Source: Lycorma delicatula (taxonomy: Eukaryota > Arthropoda > Insecta > Hemiptera > Fulgoridae). Taken from it: a stretch of DNA of 64,000 nt. Positions within the stretch are counted from its first letter, which is position 1; every line of letters begins with the position of its first letter. The notes beneath the pieces are model-generated. The model did no database searches. It saw only the letters and a list, made by a program, of their open reading frames with translations, and was not told where the DNA came from. Positions 1-11,130 of this stretch are shown here, piece by piece. Position numbers and translations under genes: made by a program. Location of the stretch: the NCBI RefSeq assembly GCF_047948215.1, contig NC_134455.1, forward strand, positions 347,743,842 through 347,807,841, read 5' to 3'.

Positions 1-220
1 ATCTGTTTATTTTTTAAATATGATAATGAAATTTTTCTTTTTAAAAATTAAACGTTACTTTTTACGGTTAAAAGTCATTTCTCCTTGATTTTTTTTTGGT
101 TATAAGGGATCTAATTTTTTTAAATTTGTTATAGTTTTGTTTCATTTAATAAAGCTAAATATTTTCAAAAATTATTCAAAATATTTTTTTTTTACAAGTC
201 GGCATGTTACTAAGTAGAGC
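1..220. other. AT-rich sequence, no recognised feature
   Basis: This stretch is very AT-rich with homopolymer T and A runs. I see no coding similarity, repeat end or RNA gene in it. Confidence 0.5.
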
Positions 221-505
221 TCACCGGGCTGGTCTAGCGGTTAACTTTTCATCGCAAATCAGCTGATTTCGAAGTCGAGAGTTCTAAGTTTCAAATCCTA
301 GTAAAGGCATTTACTTTTATACGGATTTGAATACTACTAGATCGTAGATGCCGGTGTTATTTATTGGTTTGATTTCAATTAACCATACTTCTCAGGAACG
401 GTCGACCTGAGGCTGTACAAGACTTCACTTCATTTACATATCATTCTCATTCCTTCTCTGAAGTAATACCTTACGGTGGTTCTGGAGACTAAACAGAAAA
501 AAAGA
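221..505 (+). repeat. SINE-A copy, tRNA-derived, nearly full length
   Basis: The 5' part carries an A-box-like stretch (tggtctagcggttaac) followed by a B-box-like stretch (gtttcaaatcc) about 45 bases on, the split RNA polymerase III promoter of tRNA-derived SINEs. The body and the tail (ggagactaaacag plus A-rich end) match the copy at 35237-35532 in order and length, and reverse copies at 18561-18852 and 28826-29103. The match among dispersed copies is what defines the family. I could not find a convincing target-site duplication for this copy. Confidence 0.75.
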
Positions 506-1033
506 TAGGCTGCTAACTAAGAGGAAAACTAAGTGGAACATGAAAGAGTATAAATAAATAAAGTGTTATGTAAAAAAAAAAAAAAAAAACTGTTTTACTA
601 TTCGAATAAAATTTTGAGATACGAAACCCTTTTAACCAAAATTAAATGGCAACAATTTAGAAGTTACAGAAAAGAATTTAAATGGAAATTTGTTTAATCC
701 AGTCTGAAGATAACCGACAAAAGAAATTAGACTTTTTATCCCCCGATCCCTGAATAAAATTTCCAAATACATAGTTGAAGTAATATGTAATGTAATCATC
801 TGATTACTGCAAAAATATGACTTTATTATGTCCAGAGACGACAAAATATAAAAGTGTTTTTTACCATCACCCCTTTACGGGGGTTTGAATGAGATGAAAT
901 AGCATCAGAAAGTATCTTAACTACCGAGGGGAATAATGAAGTTTTTTTTAATGTACGTACTCTGAATTTTGAGGTATGAGACTCATTAGGTTCCTTAATC
1001 CCTTCCCTTTGACAGATTGTAACAAAAAAAAAA
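506..1033. other. AT-rich sequence, no recognised feature
   Basis: Only poly-A runs and short open frames on the minus strand without recognisable domains are present. I see no gene or repeat end here. Confidence 0.5.
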
Positions 1034-1701
1034 AATCTCATGTCGACATCACATAACTTCCTTGTACGCCTATAAAATTGCATATACACTTTTTTTTTAA
1101 ATGAAAAGTACATAGAATTTTATTCTATTAATAACTTCTTATATTTTTACATATTTTTCTTTTTGTTATTGTTATTATTCAATTATTATTTATCGTAAAA
1201 CTTTTTTTACAGTCGGAGGTTAATACTTATTAATATATCAACATATTTAAATTTAAAAAAAAAAGTTAAAAAAATAGAAAAGGAGATGAAGTCTGATTCA
1301 AACCGATAAGCCTCCCCTTGTAAGATCCAAATATTTCATTAATTAAAGTTTTATTTCGCTGTAACTCTGGAACCAATAAAAATAAGTACCACTTACGATA
1401 TATCGTTGAAAAGCTCTCAATGAGGACTTATTACTGCTGTTAAGTGCTTTGAATTTTGGGCATTTTTGGACACTTTTGGCTCAGTCGATTGCAGTCAAAA
1501 GGAGAGGTGCACAACTAGATGATACAGCAGTCCTAAATCCAAAATTTAAACATCCTACGGTTAATCGTTGAGTTATGTGACATACGTACGTGCAGACGTC
1601 ACGCCGAAACTAGTCAAAGCGGATTCAGGGATGGTCAAAATGTATATTTTCATCCAAATTTTTCGCGATCACAATACTTCCTTTACTTCGTACAAGGAAG
1701 T
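1034..1701 (-). mobile_element. Family B repeat, short form (copy a)
   Basis: This ~670-bp AT-rich repeat begins with gatgtcgacatcacat followed by acttccttgtacgcc and ends with the complementary cttcgtacaaggaagt, so both ends carry an inverted acttccttgtacg word. The end at 1678-1701 is itself palindromic. The same order of blocks recurs at 61843-62514 (plus) and, in longer forms, at 24640-25799 and 29182-30214. It encodes no protein. The inverted ends suggest a non-autonomous DNA element, but the class is inferred and no transposase partner is identified. Confidence 0.6.
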
Positions 1702-1957
1702 AAAAACGATATCAATGCCCCAAGCGTATCCAAATCGGTTTATCCACTTTTCAGATATCGAGCAAAAAAAATATTGACCGACATACGTACTCGTTATGTC
1801 ATTACTCAATACTAAAATTATGTTTTTTTTTCATCAGATGGAGTAGTGAAACATGAAGATCTCCAAAATAATGTATATCAAGATTTGATACGATTAGCTT
1901 ATTTTCCCTTGTACGTATAATGTATTCCATAGCAATACTATAAAGCCCAGGAAAGAA
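1702..1957. other. No recognised feature
   Basis: This is spacer between the family B copy and the mariner left TIR, with no recognisable coding or repeat content. Confidence 0.4.
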
Positions 1958-1990
1958 CGAAGGTAAGTCAATTATTATCCGCAATGTAGT
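1958..1990 (+). repeat. Left TIR of the mariner element
   Basis: These 33 bp match the reverse complement of 3224-3256 with two mismatches. Confidence 0.9.
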
Positions 1991-2116
1991 TATATTTTTG
2001 TTTGTGTTGGTAGTACTGTCGTGTTGCGTAGATGACGCATGCGTGGTTTAATTGTTATGTCTGTGCAGATTTGATGTTGCTAGGTTAGTTCCATTATCGC
2101 TGCACTTCCGTTAACC

Positions 2117-3190
2117 ATGGCTGCTCCGCTTTCTGTTTGCACCAAACAAGAGCAACGTTCAGCATCCGTTTTTTTTGTGGTCGGAAGGTGTATCAGGGGC
2201 CGAAATTCATGGAAGACTTTCGGCATAGTACGGGAACAGTGTGTTGCGGCAACGGAGTGTCTACAAATGGATTGAAGAATTCAAAAATGGTCGCACAAGT
2301 GTTACGCACGACGAAGGACCCGGACGACCGTTTACCGCCACACATGAGGAAAACATTGAGCGTGCACGTGACATGGCTTTCTTAGACAGACGAGTAATTA
2401 TTGATGAAGCGGCACATCATCTGGAAATTAGTCACGGTTCTGCCTACGAAATCATCGACAACAGACTTGGGTTCCTTAAAGTCTGTGCAAGATGGGTCCC
2501 AAAACAACTCACACAGTTGCATAAACAAACGCGTTTGGACATCTGCCTAAAACATTTGGATCGCTATGGTAACGAACGGGACATCTTCTTAGACAGAGTC
2601 ATCACTGGTGACGAACATGGATCCATCATTACGAGCCGGAGAGTAAACGGCAGAGTATGGAATGGAAACATCCAAATTCACTCTGCAAAAAAAGTTCAAG
2701 ACCCAACCATCCGCAGGAAAACTGATGCTTACGGTTTTTTGGGACTCACAAGGCCCAGTACTGAAATATTATAAGAAAAAGGGCACGACAATAAACAGTG
2801 CGGGTTACAGTGAGATGTTTACTGCCAAGCTGAAGCCTGCAATTCGAAGTAAACGCCAAGGACTGCTGTCGAAAGTGTGTTGTGTTGTACGACAAAGCCC
2901 GTCCAGATACTGCTGTTCACACTGCTGAAACGCTCCAGAAACTCAACTTTGAAGTATTGGCTCATTCTCTGTATAGTCCTGATCTTGCCCTTCTGACTAC
3001 CACTTGTTTGGTCCACTCTAAGGGGCTAAATCCGTCGATTTAGCTCGAACGAAACAGTGAAGGAAACGGTGCATTCCTGGCTCGCAGCTCAACTGAAAAT
3101 CTTATTTTATGAGAGCATCAGGAAGCTTGTGCAACGATGGACCAAGTGTGTTGAAAATGAAAACCAAATGTTGAAAAATGATGTACATGT
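2117..3190 (+). pseudogene. Mariner transposase, frameshifted (SETMAR-like lineage)
   Basis: The family product is a DDD transposase that binds the TIRs and cuts and pastes the element at TA. The ATG at 2117 opens with MAAPLSV as in related insect mariner transposases. The helix-turn-helix half is readable from about 2241 (VYKWIEEFKNGRTSV, then GPGRP, then RVIIDEAAHHLEISHGSAYE). The first catalytic region reads VITGDEH where ITGDE followed by a tryptophan is usual. The block AGKLMLTVFWDSQGPVL lies in another frame at about 2720, the second catalytic Asp in YDKARPD near 2895, and SDYHLFGPL near 2995 in a third frame. At least three frameshifts separate these parts, so no functional protein can be made. 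The C-terminal IRKLVQRWTKC is present near 3118-3150. Confidence 0.9.
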
Positions 3191-3223
3191 AAGTTTCCTG
3201 CTTGTATTGCAATAAAATTTATT

Positions 3224-3256
3224 ACTACATTGCGGATAATAATTTACTTACCCTCG
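3224..3256 (-). repeat. Right TIR of the mariner element
   Basis: This is the inverted partner of 1958-1990. It is followed directly by TA at 3257-3258. Confidence 0.9.
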
Positions 3257-3741
3257 TAAAAAATAAAACAATTTAAAAAAACTAAAAAAAACTAGTGTTT
3301 CGACTTGTGATTAAGTTGGATTATATTTTTCCGTAATTTTTACTAGGTCATATTACTACTAGTAAATGATAATTACTATTAATTACTTTACTATTCGTGC
3401 CTTAATGTAACTAAACTTTGATATATTTAGGTAAGATTATAAGGTAAAAGCTTTCCCTTTTTTTCACATGGTGTTGAAAAAGAATCTCATACCGAAAAAT
3501 AATTGTTTTGAGGTAATTATTTTGTAAAAATCTAATTTGTCTACGTTTAATTATTTAAGAATTGTCATACATAATTAACACCCGGTACAATTCTTTGATA
3601 AATAATAAACTATTTTTTCTTTTTTTTTTTTAAATTTACGATTTTATTATAATGTCAGGTTGTCTAAAAGTATAATGAATCTTTGGAGGCCAAAATTGAT
3701 AATACATTTATTGTTATTGGAAAATAACATTTTGAGACCAC
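3257..3741. other. AT-rich sequence, no recognised feature
   Basis: Only AT-rich sequence with T runs is visible here. Confidence 0.4.
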
Positions 3742-3800
3742 ATGTGTATCATTTTTACTTTCCCGTCTAGCGCTATAACTCAGCTATAGACTTTCCTATA
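3742..3800 (+). repeat. Family D repeat fragment
   Basis: The segment atttttactttcccgtctag followed by gcgctataactcagctatag closely matches the start of the longer copy at 8285-8640. Function and class are unknown. Confidence 0.45.
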
Positions 3801-3949
3801 ACTTTGCTTTGCTTTTATAATATAAAATCCTATAACTTTGCTGTGAGATTTTTTGCCAATTTTCCGGTAACACCATAATCCCGTCGCTATAGAACCTGGT
3901 CAAAAAATAGTATCTGGTCAAAAAATTTTGACACGTGCTTTTCACAGGC

Positions 3950-4425
3950 CTCTTTTGAAACTAATCTAACACCGTTCAGGGAGCTCTACGGAGACTGAAA
4001 GAAATGATAGTCTGCTGGCGGTGCCGGGTCCGGGTTTTACGGTGGATGCATTAAAACCTCCCTGTCAAGCTTTCTCAATTTCTGATTTATCTGGTTTGTC
4101 AACGCGGTATACTGCACCATTTCTGTTGTCCAGTTCAGACCGTTTCTTTTAAATTGCTAGATGCAGTCGCGCTAATTATCGACAGTAAAGGTCTGAATCT
4201 ATCGTTCTGCCTGACGGAAGCAGCTCGTGGTGAACGATGCCCTTCAGATCACAACAAACGCACAGCATAACCTTACTGGGTGTCAGTGTGGGCTTTGCCA
4301 CAGACTGTGGAGCTTCTCTCCTCGCTTCGACCGCAATCTTTTTTGCACGATCTTGTAGGTTATCCACTTTTCATCACCCGTGATCAACCGCTTCAGAAAC
4401 GGCTCGATTTCTGAAGCGATTTTTA
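3950..4425 (-). pseudogene. Mariner transposase, C-terminal half only
   Basis: Read on the minus strand, the first catalytic block RLITGDEKW is near 4390, followed by SVAKPTLTPSKVMLC and DLKGIVHHELLPSGRTIDSD at about 4190-4310, and then KLRKLDREVLMHPP with a damaged PDLAP/DYH region near 4010-4080. This is the order of the catalytic domain of SETMAR-like mariner transposases. The N-terminal DNA-binding half is absent and the rest is split by frameshifts and stops. It differs from the element at 1958-3256 and represents another mariner lineage. No TIRs were found. Confidence 0.8.
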
Positions 4426-5018
4426 TTATTAAGCAATTTTATTTTTTAAACTTATTTTGATATCTACCGTTAGATTCCAATGTAGTTTGATTAAAATTTG
4501 AGAAAATATGATAGTAAATTATCTTTTACCTACTACCTTGGTCGTTTATCGATCATTCATCGTCCCTTTTTGTTGTATCCCTTGTAATCTACGTTAATTT
4601 TCTCTCGGTTATCTTGGCTAAACATTTTTTTTTGTGAGTGAGAATGTAGAGCAATGAAAGTTAATAAATGTCAGTTACCAAACTTATGTTTTGTCATCGA
4701 TGTCACAGATATTGCTACAAATTGAGGAGAGCCTCTGGAAATGTTGAATGAATAAGTAAAGATCACTGTGTAGTTCGTATGTTAAATTTATATAAAATTA
4801 AACCACGATTATTTGTTTTTGATTAATAATGATGATGATACCGGTAATAATAATAATATGTATATATCTGATTCTAAGCATCACACATCCACCGTACATG
4901 ACCGATGTTAACACGCAAGCGGGTGCATACTTCTAAATACAAGCAGCGTGACGAGTGGCGTCAAAGAAAGACAGAAGTAAGTGCCTAGAATATTTGCTTA
5001 TCTATAACGGAAGTCTGA
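4426..5018. other. AT-rich sequence, no recognised feature
   Basis: No recognisable coding, RNA or repeat feature is seen in this stretch. Confidence 0.4.
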
Positions 5019-5262
5019 TTAAAAAATATGTGTAATTTTCTTTTTAAACACACTACTAAAATTAATGTGAATTCTACGCTCGGTATGTTTCGCAGTGTTT
5101 GAAAACACATGGTCTATGGTTGACAGGCCAACGTGCAAATCATCTTCAACATGTACCAATAGTTTACTCCTCCGTTTAGGTTTTACTATTGTCATTGTAG
5201 AAAATGCTGATTCGCACAAGTGTAACGTTGAAAGCGGCAGCAAAGCTTTTTTGGCCCCCTTT
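5019..5262 (-). pseudogene. hAT-type transposase C-terminal dimerisation region, relic
   Basis: The minus strand encodes LLPLSTLHLCESAFSTMTIV then KRRSKL and then EDDLHVGLSTI. This follows the pattern of the hAT-family C-terminal domain, where a leucine/proline stretch is followed by a Cys-Glu and Ala-Phe pair, a basic K-R-K/N-R-L segment and a final L-R/H-V-A-L-S motif. In intact proteins this region mediates dimerisation and closes the catalytic RNase H-like fold. Only about 75 residues are readable, with no upstream ATG and no BED finger or catalytic core nearby. Such tails also occur in domesticated host genes, but the lack of any upstream open frame argues for a relic. Confidence 0.7.
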
Positions 5263-5443
5263 GCGGTATACTAACATCGTGCGTAAATCCAGAAGGACTG
5301 CCATGAAGTGTCCACAAATTTAGTTTTCATTGTACCATGACAAGTTTAAGAATAGGTTTTTTTCCTTGACAGTTTTTATGTTGATTCCACCAGATGTACT
5401 ACATCTCGCATGATCTCACCAGTTTGTAACGTAATGACAGTAT

Positions 5444-6213
5444 AGGATGATTCACGAAGAATGTAACAAGCATTCAGGATATGTTCTACTAATGAAACTA
5501 TAAAAGAAAATTCATATTAACATAGTTCTTAGACGCTTCGTTAGCGAGTGTCGGCTGGCGAAAGATATCGCTTTGATTTCTGTGCATTCCGTAAAATTAA
5601 GCCCAGTTTTATAATTCTAGGGACTTAAATCTAGAAGAAAATTTAATGGTTTTATATGAAATCTGACCTGAAAAATTAAAAAAAAAAAATATAGTTACCA
5701 AAACTGAATTTTTAGTAGTATTCGAGAAATCTGCGGTACAAGACAAAATATTAGGGCCGATAAACACTGTATTTTCTGTTTGGCGTAAAATAACTTTGTT
5801 ATATATAGGTAATAAACACATAAAAGTTTTAAACGAAACTTTTAGAGAATTTGATGAATTTTGAGTAAAGTGGTCTAAATAAAGACCACAACAGACTAAA
5901 TTCAAACGTAAGAATTTCGAAATTTATTAAAAATAAGACATATCAGAACGTGGTAGATTTTAATTAGGTATTAAACGAAACAAAACAGTTCTGGGACCTA
6001 TTGTTTTTGAGTTTTTCTTTAGCCCCTTAATTTGGGTCCCAAAGATTTGACTTAATTTTACGGAAAATGCAGAAATCAAAGTGATATCTTTCTCCAGCCG
6101 TCACTCGCTAACAAAGCGTTTCCGAACCGATGTCTATACGAACTTTCTTCTTTATTTTCAACAGTAAAACATGTCCTGAAAATTTATTACATTCTTCCTG
6201 AATAATCAATCCT
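5444..6213. mobile_element. Foldback element, family C, long copy
   Basis: The left arm (about 5444-5660) and the right arm (about 5990-6213) are inverted copies of each other. Shared words include attcacgaagaatgtaac at the tip, ttcaggacatgtt, cgttagcgagtg and ccgtaaaattaag. The element encodes nothing. A shorter relative with the same tip lies at 33629-34162. Long arms and a short centre fit a foldback or MITE-type non-autonomous DNA element. Confidence 0.75.
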
Positions 6214-6428
6214 ATTCTTTGTTCAGCAAAGAACACAACGGAAAATGTCTTTTTGCTGTTAATTTTCCTAACATTCTGGCATCGGATATATATATTCGTA
6301 TGTAATTCTAGACCGTGATTATACCATTTTCGTAGCAATCTAATGACTTGTTTAAAGTCTCTTCAACCAGTAGTAGTACCTAACAGTAAATATTAATTGC
6401 CACGTAATACTAACAAATAATATTGTCT
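6214..6428. other. No recognised feature
   Basis: This is AT-rich spacer between the foldback element and the GC-rich retrotransposon remnant. Confidence 0.4.
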
Positions 6429-7690
6429 TCATATGGGATCAGTTGATGAAGGGCAGGTAGACCTACAGGCTAATCCCTGAACTTCAGAGATGGCTGAACC
6501 GCAAGCACGGGAAACTGGGGTACGAGTTGACTCCCCAGTTCCTTACCGGTCCCTTGTTTTAAAGCGTACCTGTGCGCGCGGTTCCTCTCCCGGTTCCTGC
6601 AGCATAGGGAAGTAATCTAAACAGAATTCGGCATGCTTTCCCCGGATAACATCACGGGGACTATTCCGCGGACCGAACGGACGTGGCATGCGGTATCTAC
6701 GATGTTTTTTTATCTTCTACGTTTTCCCCGCCCGTCGAATCCGGATTCGCAACTAAGCATAAACTTAGATCCGAGGGGTGCCAGCGCCTCAAACTACCTC
6801 AGAAGAGCACAAGACGCCGCCCAGTTAGCCGGGATTCGATCTTTTCTTGCTTGCCATGCCTCTAATGGGTAGCTCCCAAAAGGGAATTACCCACCGAGAC
6901 TACAGTCTTACATTCTCCCCGATGGCATCTCAAAGGGGTCCCCACCCGATCATTGAATGTCGAAGACCGAAGCCTCCTACCCTTCCCGGACGGGGCTATC
7001 CCTCATGACGTTACTATGAACACACAACTCCTGACGCAGATGGAGCCGTCTTGTACGCCCGACTTCCGCGCAGCTTGCAGGATGTACATCGAGGCTCCTG
7101 TTTACAATCTTGACGTGTATGACCCGCCTTACCGCACGTGAAGCAATGACCACTCCTATCGGTGCCATTACAGAACTTGGCCGTATGGCCTGGACTCCAA
7201 CATCTGAAACAGAGGTCGTCGGAGGTACGCCGCATCACCCGACAGGCCATCCACCCAACGCGAACACGCCTACAAGATAGCAGTTTGTCCGCAAGGATGA
7301 ACGGCCCTGCCGATGTGACTATTTGCGTTGAGCCGTAAGCCGAGTAGGAAAATGTTTTTGATAAAACATCTGTAGCGACCGACTCACCCGTTATTTAGCG
7401 AAGTTCCACAAGAAACTCATCCTGCGTCGTAAGAGCATCCACGTCCTTAACTAGGACGTGGATTCTCCTACCACCCGTTCCAGTCAGGGCTGTGGTGTTA
7501 CCATCCACTTTTTCGGCAATATCTGTGCTCAACTGTTCGGCCTCATCACTATCGGCCGCACCCGGAGGTGTAGGTCCTCCCCTTGTCACTTCCGTAGGAA
7601 GAGGACCGTATCTGCGATGTTTGTCAATGTTATCTGTACAAGATGGAAGAAGTACAGGGATGAATCAGTTTTCCCCCTGAGTTTCCCTTG
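6429..7690 (-). mobile_element. R1-like non-LTR retrotransposon remnant, GC-rich
   Basis: A block of about 1.25 kb that is markedly richer in G and C than its surroundings contains the C-terminal part of an ORF1 (gag-like) protein on the minus strand, followed (7013 down to about 6430) by GC-rich sequence without an endonuclease or reverse transcriptase. The downstream part may be a 3' UTR joined to ORF1 by an internal deletion, or the element may have been gag-only. Both are inference. Composition and a single in-frame stop suggest it is younger than most relics here. Confidence 0.65.
7014..7664 (-). pseudogene. Gag-like ORF1 C-terminus with CCHC zinc knuckles, one stop
   Basis: One minus-strand frame is open from about 7664 to the TAG at 7014-7016 except for a single TAA at 7395-7397. 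The order is a Pro/Gly-rich linker (YGPLPTEV, GGPTPPGAAD), a domain with RIHVLVKDVDALTTQDEF, a segment ending RRVRVGWMACRV, and two CX2CX4HX4C zinc knuckles (CFRCWSPGHTAKFC and CFTCGKAGHTRQDC) with a degenerate third beginning CTSC. In R1-clade non-LTR retrotransposons this region forms the nucleic-acid-binding end of the ORF1 protein in the RNP particle. The N-terminus is missing. Arthropod R1/TRAS/SART relatives fit best; the exact clade is not resolved. Confidence 0.8.
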
Positions 7691-8280
7691 GGGCTGATTC
7701 ATATTAAAGTAAGTCCGGCCCCAAGGTAGAATTAATAATAAAAAAAATTAATTAAAAAAGAAATTGGCTTCCTATTAATAAATTTTCTATTCCTGAAATA
7801 CCCTTGTGTATCGTAATCTTTTATTCGTTATTACCTTGGATTTATTTTTATTACCTTGCAATATGGTCAGGTTTTTTCCATTACGATGGGAAAATTGGAA
7901 TAATTAGTGTATAATTAATTAACAATTATTACTAAGCTTCATTGAGCGTTGAATAATTATTATTTATTATTACTCTTTTTTTGTTTAATTGAATCATTCT
8001 GACTCGGTGTTCATTTAATTATTAATTATACATTAGCAATTTTTGTTTCGTCATCCGTATTATTTATTGAGTCTTTATTTTCATTTTATTTCCATAAGTT
8101 TCTTAAATTATAAAGGAAATGATAATCCTGAATCGGTCGATCGGTTTAGCAGTTTTCTGGATATGTGTATTCAATAGCTTGTTTAGAAAATTTTTCTCCT
8201 GAACTAACGTAGACATACATATTATCTCAGTAATCTTGCATAAGAGAAAAGTTATGAAAAATTTAACTTTTTATTTTTAT
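7691..8280. other. AT-rich sequence, no recognised feature
   Basis: This stretch is dominated by AT-rich low-complexity sequence. No feature was recognised. Confidence 0.4.
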
Positions 8281-8284
8281 TTTT

Positions 8285-8640
8285 CAATTATCCATACATT
8301 TTTACTTTCCCGTCTAGATAGCGCTGTAACAGAGCTGTAGCTCTAGAAGGGAAAGTATTGTAATCGGTCCAATTTGGACATGTGCGGTTTTTAACGGATC
8401 TTAACGTTTTGTTGGCACCTAAGGAACCAAAAACTCTGGATGGAAATTTTCTGGATGTTAAATGTTTGTATGAACATGTGTGTTCAATATTGACCTCTAA
8501 ATCACCTTGTATCTCCAGAACTGCTCGACCGATTTTAACCAAACTCTGTCAGATTCTTTCTATATATGATGCCATTAAATTTTCAACTTAAAAAGTCAAG
8601 GGGGTGAAGCTGTAGAGCAAGGTCACCCCCAGTATATCGA
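8285..8640. repeat. Family D interspersed repeat
   Basis: The first ~60 bases match 3742-3800 (atttttactttcccgtctag, then gcgctgtaac and agctgtag), which shows that this is a dispersed sequence. The rest, up to a GGTCACCCCC word near 8620-8630, has no second copy in the window. Orientation and class are not known. Confidence 0.4.
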
Positions 8641-8759
8641 AATTTCGCCTAATTAAGGTCATATTTTTCTTAGGTGCATTTGTTTAATATTAAAAAATAA
8701 CAATATTTGCAATAAAAAAAAAAAAACATTTTTTTACAAAATCGCACCCCTACCCCATT

Positions 8760-8950
8760 TAAATGTGGTCTTGAGCTATGTTGTGACGTCACCGGTAAAC
8801 GGTAGGAGTAAATAAATGAATAGTATTTAAAATGTGAAAAAGTAACTCGGTCTGGCTGGGTCTCGAACTCGGTAAAAACATTTTTTAGAAACAGATTTTC
8901 GGAAAAGTAAAATTTCGACAGCTAACAGAATAACGGCCTGAGGTTATAAT
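8760..8950 (-). repeat. Possible SINE-like fragment with a B-box
   Basis: Read on the minus strand, accgagttcgagacccagcc (around 8849-8870) contains a B-box-like gttcgagaccc. I could not place a clear A box or a matching second copy, so this is tentative. Confidence 0.25.
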
Positions 8951-9190
8951 TTTACAAAATCACTTATTGTTCAGGTAACTATTATTCATTACTCTGCCAA
9001 GTACCGGCTCAATAAACGATTCCAAAACTTCTTTTTTTTGTTAGATAAACAGATTTCGGGTTCTGAAAGGTGTTTTTTTTTTTTTTTTAATATAAATTTG
9101 GTATATTTTGGAGTCGTCAGGGTAAACAAGAATTCGATTATAACAATTTAAAATTTAATAAAATGATTGAGATGCGTGATGGACGTATTT

Positions 9191-9255
9191 ACGTAATTTA
9201 AAATTACGTCCATTTAAAATTTAAAATTCATTTAAAATTTAAAATTACGTAATTA
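9191..9255. repeat. Short tandem and inverted AT repeat
   Basis: The words atttaaaatttaaaatt and taatttaaaattacg recur in direct and inverted order here. It is low-complexity sequence that could fold. Confidence 0.6.
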
Positions 9256-9317
9256 TGAATTAAAATGCGCACCTAGAACGGCATTTCAAATACACTAAGT
9301 TTCAAACTGAATTTTAT

Positions 9318-9338
9318 ATATATATATATATATATATC
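9318..9338. repeat. (AT)n microsatellite
   Basis: This is an uninterrupted AT dinucleotide tract. A shorter one lies near 9512-9526. The surrounding 8.9-9.9 kb shows no gene. Confidence 0.9.
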
Positions 9339-10084
9339 CTGCTGCAGGTAATAAAATAAAGATTTTTATTTTTTATAGCGTGGGCTTATCAAATATTTAA
9401 TAAACCATTGTTGAAATATTATTTTGATTAGTTAATTTAAATTCAATTATGATAATGTAAGTAAACGTGTAAATCTTTATCATTTATTCATAAATACTCT
9501 TTTTAGTAAGGTATATATATATATATTGATTACTGTAACTGATATAGTATAACTTTAAATAAATTATGTTAAAACGAAGAGGTGTAAATTATGTAATTAA
9601 AAAACGGAAGAAACATTCTGTTTTATAATCATTATTTTATTACTGTAATTTATTTGTGTTATTTAATAAACTTTGTAAACAAATTAATAATTATACGAGT
9701 AAATTAACTAACTGCAATTGCATAATACAATTTATAACTAGTCATAATTACACTGTACTTGAACAACAGAGCTATATCAATCCAAAGGTTAGATTTACTT
9801 ACCCGATAATACAGTATCATCCCTTTTTAAAGCTTTGAAAGAACTCGTGTTTGTATTAATATAGTTTATTTGGAAAATATAAACACGGTTATATGTAGAG
9901 ATTATATTCCTCATGCTGCCAGTAATTTTTTCTGAAAAGGCCGGTAATCCTGCGTTATGTGCAGCTTACTTCCACGACCCAGTTAGACCGGTGACCTTGA
10001 GATGAGAAGGTGTGTGTATTTGTTTGTTTTTCATTGTGTATTCGTCTCCTTTGAACGATTGAGATCGTAACTTTCCGTGTGCGT

Positions 10085-11130
10085 TCAGAACGGTGTTAAC
10101 TTTAAAACAAGGAATAAACAGAACAGTGAAAGACCAGTTTTCCGTTAGATCTCCAGGTACACCGGTTCCTTATCGGCGCTGTGTAAAAGCGCTAATCGAG
10201 GTATTTAGGAAAACGGGATCTGTAAAGGAATACGAGCCAAGCGGTAGACCAGCGGCACTCGAAGGAAAACTGCAAGACATATCAGCTGTTATGTAACGCA
10301 GTCCCGATAAGACCATGCGAAAGTCGGCCCGACATAAAAATATCGGTGTTGCAACCGCAAAGATTGCAATTCGTAAGAAGCTCGTGTAAAGTTAAGACGG
10401 TGTCGGTAAGAGACAGGGGACAGTGAATTCAATACTGGGAAGGTTTCAATAGTTTATAGTGGAGAATTTTGTCGATATTTTGCATGCACCGGGTTCCATT
10501 TATCAGGGCATATATAGAATTCGCGTTTATGGTCTGCCGACAACCCACATGCCGTACATGAAATTCGTCTACATGACCAGAAGAAGATCGATGTGTGGTT
10601 TGCAATATCTAAGAGAAGAAAAGTCGGTCTATCATCCGGAGATCCTGGATTCGAATTCCGGTCAGGCATGGAATTTTTCATACGTTACAAAAATTATATT
10701 TCATATTCCTACGCAGAAGCTTCGAGTTTCTGCAGTGAATTTCATCTAGCAAAAAGAAAAAATCTTTCGCAGACGCAATAAATTTAGCTGGTTATTGAGA
10801 AATCATTCACCATTCATTGGAGAGGATACTGAGGACGAAATTAATAACGCATGGATTCAACAAAATGGCGCGGCCACACGCATACAGCCAGACAATCCTT
10901 GAAGTTATTGCAAGAGGTTTTCGGAGATCGAATCATTTCCAACCGCTTTTGTCCACTTTCTTTTTCGGACTTAAGCCCACCGAAGTTTTAGTTCTGGGGT
11001 TATGAAATAATAATGTATATCGAGGAAACCCCCAAAGCCTCCATGAACTTCAAACTGCTATTCGTGGTTTCACCTAGAACAATCCACATAAATAACCTGT
11101 GAGAGTCTTAAGAGGACAAGAAAAAACGCG
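10085..11130 (+). pseudogene. Mariner-like transposase relic (DUF4817-type), interrupted by a SINE
   Basis: The N-terminal helix-turn-helix region reads QFSVRSPGTPVPYRRCV and FRKTGSVKEYEPSGRP at about 10135-10250, the pattern of the N-terminal domain of insect IS630/mariner-like transposases. Further on, SADNPH-like and IDVWFAIS words occur near 10530-10610, the second catalytic region reads WIQQNGAATRIQPD at about 10852-10893 with Asn in place of the expected Asp, and SDLSPP with LWGYE lies near 10968-11005. Multiple frameshifts and stops separate these parts. A SINE interrupts the catalytic core at about 10620-10770. TIRs were not found, so the element limits are only those of the coding relic. 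Confidence 0.75.
10620..10770 (+). repeat. SINE-C copy inside the mariner-like relic
   Basis: It contains a perfect tRNA-type B box (ggattcgaattccgg) followed by the family body tttttcatacg and aaaattatatttcatattcc and ends in an A-rich tail. It matches 22600-22740 and 37661-37803. It splits a transposase block, so it inserted after the transposon was in place. Confidence 0.65.

Larger units (their letters stand above)
1958..3256 (+). mobile_element. Mariner element, near full length, inactive
   Basis: The element is 1,299 bp, the usual length of a mariner. Its ends are 33-bp inverted repeats at 1958-1990 and 3224-3256 that differ at two positions and share aattattatccgcaatgtag. The right end is followed by TA, the expected target duplication; the left flank reads AA, so that side has mutated. 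A single transposase reading region on the plus strand fills the interior but is broken by frameshifts. It is the best-preserved DNA transposon of the window by structure, though not by coding capacity. Confidence 0.9.

Noticed and set aside
632..1113. Two overlapping minus-strand frames of 70 and 95 residues.
   Set aside because: No recognisable domain, Phe/Lys-rich by composition, and the second runs into family B.
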